From Lentzea sp. NBRC 102530 (GTDB taxonomy: Bacteria > Actinomycetota > Actinomycetes > Mycobacteriales > Pseudonocardiaceae): DNA of 64,000 nucleotides. The position numbers were made by a program, and so were the translations under genes. Below, in pieces: positions 58,544 to 64,000 of the stretch. The notes below the pieces were generated by a model. It saw nothing but the letters and a program-made list of their open reading frames with translations, did no database searches and was not told the DNA's origin. Location: contig NZ_BSTF01000016.1 of the NCBI RefSeq assembly GCF_030269365.1, positions 124,001 through 188,000 of the forward strand, written 5' to 3'. The first letter of the stretch is position 1; each line of letters begins with the position of its first letter.

Positions 58544-59617
58544 GTGAGAGCCCTGCTGGCAGTCGCTGCCCTGACAGCCTCGGTCGTGGTCGCCCCGGCG
58601 TCCGCGGCCACGTCGTCGTACATCGTGGTGCTCAAGGATGGAGCCGTGTCGTCGTTCAGCGGCACGGTCGAGTACAGGTATTCGAGTGTTTTCAACGGGT
58701 TCAGCGCGCGGCTGTCCTCGTCCCAGCTGCGTGCGCTGAAGGCCGACCCCAACGTGTCCTCTGTGGAGCGTGACGGGGTCGTGCACGCGCTCGGCACCCA
58801 GCTCGACCCGCCGTGGGGGCTGGACCGGATCGACCAGCGCGCGTTGCCGTTGAACCAGCGCTACGAGTACACGACCACCGGTCGTGGCGTGAACATCTAC
58901 GTGATCGACACCGGGTTGCGTGTGACGCACGCGGACTTCGGCGGCCGGGCGCGCGACGGCTGGGACACCGTCGACAACGACGCGATCGCACAGGACGACA
59001 ACGGGCACGGCACGCACGTCGCGGGCATCGCCGCCGGCACCAAGCACGGCGTCGCCAAGCAGGCGACGGTGTGGGGCGTGCGCGTGCTGAACGGGTCCGG
59101 GTCCGGCACGATCGCCGGGGTCATCGCGGGCGTGGACTGGGTGACGCGCAACGCCGTCAAGCCCGCGGTCGCCAACATGTCGTTGGGCGGCAGCGCTTCC
59201 GCGGCGCTCGACACCGCCGTGAAGAAGTCGATCGACTCCGGGGTCTCGTACACGCTCGCGGCGGGCGGCAGCAACACCGACCCGGTCAACTCGTCGCCGC
59301 AACGGGTTTCGCAGGCGATCTGCGTGGGAGCGTTGACGCAGAACGACACCAAGGCACCTTCGTCCAACTACGGACCGCTGGTGGACCTCTACGCGCCGGG
59401 CGTCGGCATCCCGTCCGCCTGGAACACTTCGGACACCGCGACCGCCACGCTGAGCGGAACCTCAATGGCGGCACCGCATGCGGCCGGTGTCGCGGCCCGG
59501 TACCTGGAGCGCAACCGCGCGGCCACGCCCGCGCAGGTCGAGCGCGCGCTGGTTACCACGGCCACTGCGGGCACGCCACCCGTCAACCGTATCCTCTACT
59601 GGCCGCCATCCCTGTGA
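58544..59617 (+). CDS. Secreted S8 peptidase 2, atypical oxyanion hole
   Basis: The 357-residue paralogue has a short signal peptide (VRALLAVAALTASVVVAPAS), an I9-like propeptide, and Asp122, His155 and Ser307 (GTSMAAPHAAG). The segment expected to read AAGNSN reads AAGGSN, so the oxyanion-hole Asn is Gly242. In subtilisin this Asn stabilises the transition state, so reduced activity or altered function is likely. GTG 58544 follows AAGGA. It starts 30 bp after the terminator of peptidase 1. Confidence 0.9.
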   Translation: MRALLAVAALTASVVVAPASAATSSYIVVLKDGAVSSFSGTVEYRYSSVFNGFSARLSSSQLRALKADPNVSSVERDGVVHALGTQLDPPWGLDRIDQRALPLNQRYEYTTTGRGVNIYVIDTGLRVTHADFGGRARDGWDTVDNDAIAQDDNGHGTHVAGIAAGTKHGVAKQATVWGVRVLNGSGSGTIAGVIAGVDWVTRNAVKPAVANMSLGGSASAALDTAVKKSIDSGVSYTLAAGGSNTDPVNSSPQRVSQAICVGALTQNDTKAPSSNYGPLVDLYAPGVGIPSAWNTSDTATATLSGTSMAAPHAAGVAARYLERNRAATPAQVERALVTTATAGTPPVNRILYWPPSL

Positions 59618-59735
59618 AAGGTGAATTGTCCGGCAATGCAAGCCCGTCTTAATCCCTAAGACACCCTTGGCAGGAACCGGATCTCTCCATAACGTCGAAA
59701 GCGCTTCGTTCCCCTGCAAAGAACGGATTGCAATC

Positions 59736-60905
59736 ATGACGCGAAAGATCCGGTTCCTGGCCGGTGCCGGCGCGGCGACCCTCGCCATGTCGGTTCTGAT
59801 GGTTCCCAGCGCCTACGCCGCCGAGGGCGAGGTGCTGTCCCTCAACCACCCCGAGAAGATCGCCGGCTCCTTCATCGTGAAGCTGAAGGAGGGCAAGACG
59901 AACGGGCACGCCCTCGCTTCCCGTTTCGGCGGCTCGGTCGAGCGCGAGTACAAGACCTTCGGCGGCTTCAACGTGAAGCTCACCGAGAAGCAGGCCAAGC
60001 GCCTGGCCGCCGACCCGTCGGTGGACTTCGTCGAGGCCGACCAGGTCGTGCACACGCAGGCCACGCAGACGAACCCGCCGTCGTGGGGTCTCGACCGCAT
60101 CGACCAGCGCAACCTGCCGCTCAACAGCTCCTACAGCTACACCTCGACCGGCTCGGGCGTGACCGCGTACGTCATCGACACCGGTGTCCGCATCAGCCAC
60201 TCCACGTTCGGCGGCCGCGCCGTGAACGGCCGTGACTTCGTGGACAACGACAACGTCGCGCAGGACGGCAACGGCCACGGCACGCACGTCGCCGGCACCA
60301 TCGCGGGCTCGCAGTACGGCGTCGCGAAGGCCGCTCGGGTCGTCGCCGTCCGCGTGCTCGACAACAACGGCTCCGGCACCCTCGCGGGCGTCGCGGCCGG
60401 CATCGACTGGGTGGGTGCCAACGCGGCCAAGCCGGCCGTCGCGAACCTGTCCCTCGGCGGCGGCGCCAACGCCACCCTCGACACGGCCGTGCGCAACGCC
60501 ATCGCCAAGGGCGTCACGTTCGCCGTGGCGGCGGGCAACTCCAACGCCAACGCGTCCGGCTTCTCGCCGGCCCGCGTGACGGAGGCGATCACGGTCGGCT
60601 CCACCGACCGCAACGACGCCCGCTCGTCGTTCTCGAACTACGGCTCGGTGCTCGACATCTTCGCCCCCGGCCGCGACATCACCTCGTCCTGGAGCACCTC
60701 CGACACCGCCACGAGCACCATCTCGGGCACGTCGATGGCCACCCCGCACGTCGCGGGTGCCGCCGCTCGCTACCTCTCGACGAACCCCGGCGCGACGCCC
60801 GCCCAGGTCGCCTCGTACCTGATCGGCCAGTCCACGCCGTCGAAGGTGACGAACCCGGGTTCGGGTTCGCCGAACCGCCTGCTGTACCTCGCGCCCACCG
60901 CGTGA
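59736..60905 (+). CDS. Secreted S8 peptidase 3
   Basis: The 389-residue preproenzyme has a signal peptide (MTRKIRFLAGAGAATLAMSV, cleavage after AYA), an I9 propeptide (AGSFIVKLKEGKTNGHALAS), and Asp148, His181, Asn268 (AAGNSN) and Ser333 (GTSMATPHVAG). All catalytic residues are present. It is closer to peptidase 1 than to peptidase 2. The upstream region (59618-59735) contains GAAAGCGCTT at 59697-59706 and TTCCCCTGC at 59709-59717. A strong terminator follows. Confidence 0.92.
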   Translation: MTRKIRFLAGAGAATLAMSVLMVPSAYAAEGEVLSLNHPEKIAGSFIVKLKEGKTNGHALASRFGGSVEREYKTFGGFNVKLTEKQAKRLAADPSVDFVEADQVVHTQATQTNPPSWGLDRIDQRNLPLNSSYSYTSTGSGVTAYVIDTGVRISHSTFGGRAVNGRDFVDNDNVAQDGNGHGTHVAGTIAGSQYGVAKAARVVAVRVLDNNGSGTLAGVAAGIDWVGANAAKPAVANLSLGGGANATLDTAVRNAIAKGVTFAVAAGNSNANASGFSPARVTEAITVGSTDRNDARSSFSNYGSVLDIFAPGRDITSSWSTSDTATSTISGTSMATPHVAGAAARYLSTNPGATPAQVASYLIGQSTPSKVTNPGSGSPNRLLYLAPTA

Positions 60906-60924
60906 GCTGAGCTGCCGCACCGAG

Positions 60925-60954
60925 AAGGCCGCGACCCCCGGTCGCGGCCTTTTT
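60925..60954 (+). terminator. Intrinsic terminator after S8 peptidase 3
   Basis: AAGGCCGCGACC (60925-60936) and GGTCGCGGCCTT (60940-60951) form a perfect 12-bp stem with a CCC loop and run directly into further T residues. Confidence 0.92.
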
Positions 60955-60969
60955 CCTATGCTGACGTCC

Positions 60970-61995
60970 ATGGTGGAGGGTCTCAAGAAGATCGACTGGT
61001 ACCGGTTGCGCAGTCATGACGGGTACGCCGACGACCTTCCTCGGTTGCTGAAGCAGGCCAGGACGTCCGTCGAGCCGCACGAGGAACTGGTGCGGCAGCT
61101 GACCGGTGAGCCGGGGGAGGTCAGCGAGGCGACGGCGGCGGCGTGGCCGTTCCTGCTGGACCTCGTCGCGCACGACAACACCCCCAGCCGCGAGTGGCTG
61201 CTGGAGAACCTGTGCGGCGCGATCGCGGTGGCCGGGGGCAGCGGTTCCGCGGGGGTGCACCCGAGCTGGCCGCCCGCGTTCGAGGCGTCGAAACCGGCGT
61301 TGCTCGCGCTGCTCGGCCACGGCTCGGCGGCGGTGCGGCGCGGCGTGTTGTTCGTGCTGGGCAAGGGGCTCGGCGACAGCGCGCCCGTGCTGCCCGCCCT
61401 GTCCGCGCGCTGGGAGGAGGAGTTCGACCCGGCCACGCGGCTGTGCCTGGTGATCGTCGTCACGGAGTACGCCGGCCGGGGCGACGAGGCGGCGGTGACG
61501 TGGCTGCGGGACCTGCCCGACGTCGAGCAGCCGGCGCGGATGCTCGTGTCGGCCGCGACCGGGCCCGACGCCGACGTGATCCTGCGCGGCCTGACCGGAG
61601 ACCTGGAGCTGTTCCTCGCCACCGGGTCGTTCGAGATGGGCTACGAAGAGGTGCTGGAGCACGTGCTCTGGCTGGTGGGCCCCAAGGACTTCGACGGCAT
61701 CGACCTCGTGCTGGCACTGGTGGACGTGCTGCCGTGGCGGACCGAAGCGCTCGACCACCTGCGCCGCCTCTTCGAACGCGACACCACCGACGTGGGCCAG
61801 GTCGTGCCGTTCGTGCCGGTGTGGATCGCCGACCCGGACGTGCGGCTGAGGGCGTTCGCGGTGTGGCTGGTGGGCGTGGCGATGGCGCGCGAGCACCGGG
61901 ATCTCGTGGCCGAGCGGGTGCACGACCAGGGCGTGACGTCGCTGGGGCAACGCGTGTCGACGCTCGCCACGTCGGTGCTGCTGGAGCTGGGATGA
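60970..61995 (+). CDS. HEAT-like helical repeat protein, unknown
   Basis: The 341-residue protein is all helical with Leu-rich repeats (FLLDLVAHDNTPSREWLLEN; AVRRGVLFVLGKGLGDSAPV; DVRLRAFAVWLVGVAMAREH) that resemble HEAT units. It has no signal peptide and no catalytic motif. ATG 60970 lies 7 nt after TATGCT, fitting a leaderless transcript; an ATG at 60958 is within the terminator tail. It overlaps the next, related gene (ATGA). Such pairs sometimes act as immunity or scaffold proteins, but nothing here proves that. Confidence 0.6.
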   Translation: MVEGLKKIDWYRLRSHDGYADDLPRLLKQARTSVEPHEELVRQLTGEPGEVSEATAAAWPFLLDLVAHDNTPSREWLLENLCGAIAVAGGSGSAGVHPSWPPAFEASKPALLALLGHGSAAVRRGVLFVLGKGLGDSAPVLPALSARWEEEFDPATRLCLVIVVTEYAGRGDEAAVTWLRDLPDVEQPARMLVSAATGPDADVILRGLTGDLELFLATGSFEMGYEEVLEHVLWLVGPKDFDGIDLVLALVDVLPWRTEALDHLRRLFERDTTDVGQVVPFVPVWIADPDVRLRAFAVWLVGVAMAREHRDLVAERVHDQGVTSLGQRVSTLATSVLLELG

Positions 61996-62369
61996 GCCTC
62001 GAAGGGCTGGACGACGTGCCGTGGCACTCGATCGACCACGCCTACGGGCCCGCGCTGGACACGCCGGGGCACCTGAGGGCGTTGCTGTCGGACGATCCCG
62101 AGGTGGTCGAGCAGGCCATCCGGGACCTGGACGAGACCGTGCACGAGGAGGGCGGATTCGTGTGCCCGGCCGCCACCGCGATGCTGCCGTTCGTGGTGGA
62201 GGTGCTGCCGCGGCTGCGGGAGGACCACCGGGCCGCACTGGCGGACCTGCTCCGGCGGATCGCGGAGTGGGGCGACGCCGAGCAGGTCGATCCCGGCTGG
62301 GCGGCGGCGTGGGCCAGGGCGGAGCCGTGCTGGAAAAGATCATCTGAGCAGGGAGAAAGCCCTGCCTGA
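61992..62369 (+). CDS. Small HEAT-like protein, unknown
   Basis: The 125-residue acidic protein (LLSDDPEVVEQAIRDLDETV; FVVEVLPRLREDHRAALADL) resembles the N-terminal region of the preceding HEAT-like protein and may be its partial duplicate. ATG 61992 overlaps the previous stop (ATGA), so both are made together. It ends 66 bp before aspS. Function is unknown. Confidence 0.6.
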   Translation: MSLEGLDDVPWHSIDHAYGPALDTPGHLRALLSDDPEVVEQAIRDLDETVHEEGGFVCPAATAMLPFVVEVLPRLREDHRAALADLLRRIAEWGDAEQVDPGWAAAWARAEPCWKRSSEQGESPA

Positions 62370-62378
62370 AAATCTGTC

Positions 62379-62432
62379 GGTGGCTCCGGCTAGCCTTGAC
62401 GGCAAGGTTTACTTCGTCTACAAGGAGCCACC
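62379..62432 (+). promoter_or_regulatory. Inverted repeat covering the aspS ribosome-binding site
   Basis: GGTGGCTCC (62379-62387) is perfectly complementary to GGAGCCACC (62424-62432), which includes most of the aspS ribosome-binding site AAGGAG (62422-62427). If the leader is transcribed, the 9-bp stem would sequester the site. Confidence 0.4.
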
Positions 62433-62435
62433 ACC

Positions 62436-64000
62436 GTGTTGCGCACGCACGAGGCCGGATCACTCCGGGCCGAGCACGCCGGGCAGTCCGTCACCCTCAC
62501 CGGGTGGGTCGCTCGCCGGCGGGATCACGGCGGTGTCATCTTCATCGACCTGAGGGACGCGAGCGGCGTCGCGCAGGTCGTCTTCCGCGAGGGCGAGATG
62601 GCGGAGCGCGCGCACCGGCTGCGCAGCGAGTACGTCGTCAAGGTCACCGGCGAGGTGAGCGCGCGGCCCGAGGGCAGCGAGAACCCCGAGCTGCCGACGG
62701 GCGCCATCGAGGTCTACGTGAGCGAGCTCGAGGTCCTCAACGAGGCCGCGCCGCTGCCGTTCCAGGTCGAGAGCGAGGTCGAGCCGGGCGAGGAGGCGCG
62801 GCTCAAGCACCGCTACCTCGACCTGCGCCGCGCCGCGCCGGCCAAGGCCATCCGGCTGCGGTCCGAGGTCAGCCGCATCGCCCGCGAGGTGCTGCACTCC
62901 GAGAAGTTCGTCGAGATCGAGACGCCGACCCTGACCCGGTCGACGCCCGAGGGCGCGCGTGACTTCCTGGTGCCCGCGCGGCTGCGTCCGGGTTCCTGGT
63001 ACGCGCTGCCGCAGTCGCCGCAGCTGTTCAAGCAGCTGCTGATGGTCGGTGGCCTGGAGCGCTACTACCAGATCGCGCGCTGCTACCGCGACGAGGACTT
63101 CCGCGCCGACCGCCAGCCGGAGTTCACCCAGCTCGACATCGAGATGAGCTTCGTCGAGCAGGACGACGTGATCGGCCTGACCGAGAAGCTGCTGGCCGCG
63201 ATCTGGAAGGAGACCAAGGGCGTCGAGCTGCCGCTGCCGTTCCGCCGGATCTCCTACGCCGACGCGATGGCCAAGTACGGCTCGGACAAGCCGGACCTGC
63301 GCTTCGAGCTGGAGCTCACCGAGCTCACCGAGTACTTCAAGGACACGACGTTCCGCGTGTTCCAGGCGCCGTACGTCGGTGCCGTGGTCATGCCGGGCGG
63401 TGCCTCGCAGCCGCGCCGCACGCTCGACGCGTGGCAGGAGTTCGCGAAGCAGCGCGGCCACAAGGGCCTCGCGTACGTGCTGGTCGGTGAGGACGGCACG
63501 CTGGGCGGCCCGGTCGCGAAGAACCTGACCGACGCCGAGCGCGACGGTCTCGCGAAGGCCACCGGCGCCAACCCCGGCGACTGCATCTTCTTCGGCGCGG
63601 GCGACCCGCGGGACGCGCGCGCCCTGCTCGGTGCCGCGCGCGTCGAGATCGCGCACCGCGTCGGCCTGGTCGACGAGAACGCGTGGGCGTTCGCGTGGGT
63701 CGTCGACTTCCCGATGTTCGAGTCGGTCGACAAGCTCGAGGCCGGTGACGTCGCGGTCGGCGGCAGCAACTGGACGGCGCTGCACCACGCGTTCACCTCG
63801 CCGACCCCGGAGTGGATCGACAGCTTCGAGGAGAACCCGGGCGAGGCGCTGGCCTACGCCTACGACGTGATCCTCAACGGCAACGAGCTCGGCGGTGGCT
63901 CCATCCGTATCCACCGCGCCGACGTGCAGCAGCGCGCGTTCAACGTCATGGGCATCGGCGCCGAGGAGGCGCAGGAGAAGTTCGGCTTCCTGCTCGACGC
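62436..64000 (+). CDS. aspS: Aspartyl-tRNA synthetase, 3' end outside the window
   Basis: 521 complete codons are visible. The N-terminal OB fold (LTGWVARRRDHGGVIFIDLR), class II motif 2 (IARCYRDEDFRADRQPEFTQ), a bacterial GAD insertion and GGGSIRIHRADVQ near motif 3 are present. His31 in RRRDHGG matches the residue linked to non-discriminating AspRS enzymes that also charge tRNA-Asn. GTG 62436 follows AAGGAG at 8 nt. Motif 3 and the C-terminus are cut off by the window edge. Confidence 0.96.
   Translation, partial: MLRTHEAGSLRAEHAGQSVTLTGWVARRRDHGGVIFIDLRDASGVAQVVFREGEMAERAHRLRSEYVVKVTGEVSARPEGSENPELPTGAIEVYVSELEVLNEAAPLPFQVESEVEPGEEARLKHRYLDLRRAAPAKAIRLRSEVSRIAREVLHSEKFVEIETPTLTRSTPEGARDFLVPARLRPGSWYALPQSPQLFKQLLMVGGLERYYQIARCYRDEDFRADRQPEFTQLDIEMSFVEQDDVIGLTEKLLAAIWKETKGVELPLPFRRISYADAMAKYGSDKPDLRFELELTELTEYFKDTTFRVFQAPYVGAVVMPGGASQPRRTLDAWQEFAKQRGHKGLAYVLVGEDGTLGGPVAKNLTDAERDGLAKATGANPGDCIFFGAGDPRDARALLGAARVEIAHRVGLVDENAWAFAWVVDFPMFESVDKLEAGDVAVGGSNWTALHHAFTSPTPEWIDSFEENPGEALAYAYDVILNGNELGGGSIRIHRADVQQRAFNVMGIGAEEAQEKFGFLLD

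Noticed and set aside
62396..62424. TTGACG-17-TACAAG promoter for aspS
   Set aside because: The transcript would begin after the AAGGAG ribosome-binding site, which would leave the strong site unused. A start further upstream is more likely.

Overview
The window is high-GC actinobacterial chromosome. The ruvC-ruvA-ruvB-yajC-secD-secF-apt-relA...hisS...aspS order, frequent GTG/TTG starts with GTGA/ATGA stop-start overlaps, TANNNT -10 elements placed for leaderless transcripts, and actinobacterial-type LexA boxes all fit this. Gene content (S8 peptidases, Scr1-type XRE regulator, Rv2578c-type radical SAM protein) suggests the Pseudonocardiales, possibly a Lentzea/Saccharothrix-like genus. That last step is inference. 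No rRNA, tRNA, CRISPR array or insertion sequence was seen, and no gene-free stretch exceeds 300 bases.

Layout. 1-3.7 kb: truncated membrane-anchored substrate-binding protein, possible DNA glycosylase, small zinc-ribbon protein, a divergent HxlR regulator/SDR pair with two operator copies, and a DHFR-like reductase. 3.7-8.4 kb: probable small-molecule catabolic locus (DUF2848-like protein, MHS transporter, FCD-type GntR regulator, nitrilase-type amidohydrolase, cupin, ornithine cyclodeaminase-like protein) with matching 17-bp operator candidates at both divergent regions. 8.4-10.7 kb: two CNNM/CBS membrane proteins. 10.8-14.9 kb: LacI regulator divergent from a Gfo/Idh/MocA - DUF993 - sugar isomerase operon. 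15-19.7 kb: Tat-exported serine hydrolase, SDR, alpha/beta hydrolase, cupin_5 protein, membrane diguanylate cyclase. 19.8-34.3 kb: conserved housekeeping core with Holliday junction resolution (LexA box before ruvC), Sec auxiliary proteins, purine salvage, stringent response, a peptidyl-prolyl isomerase, a glyoxalase II-like protein and hisS.

34.3-39.6 kb is the main accessory island: a 1,524-residue STAND protein with an N-terminal NACHT NTPase, about fourteen nearly identical HEAT repeats, and a C-terminal MTAN/PNP-type nucleosidase with its catalytic residues retained. It is divergent from a small multi-pass membrane protein. I consider this a candidate anti-phage/conflict system. 39.6-46.9 kb: spermidine synthase-like protein, DUF1304, YibE/F, a nadR-pnuC nicotinamide riboside operon, and a divergent radical SAM gene whose [4Fe-4S] motif is split by a 305-residue intein. 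A near-perfect LexA box lies between pnuC and the radical SAM gene. An NTF2-like protein and a PrmC-related methyltransferase follow.

46.9-55.5 kb: a TetR-headed, tightly coupled operon (TIGR03084 protein, split AtuA, two acyl-CoA dehydrogenases, acyl-CoA carboxylase beta and biotin-carrying alpha) that looks like acyclic terpene or branched acyl-CoA catabolism. 55.5-60.9 kb: alpha/beta hydrolase, HTH protein, and three tandem secreted S8 peptidases, the middle one lacking the usual oxyanion-hole Asn. 61-64 kb: two HEAT-like proteins and the 5' part of aspS.
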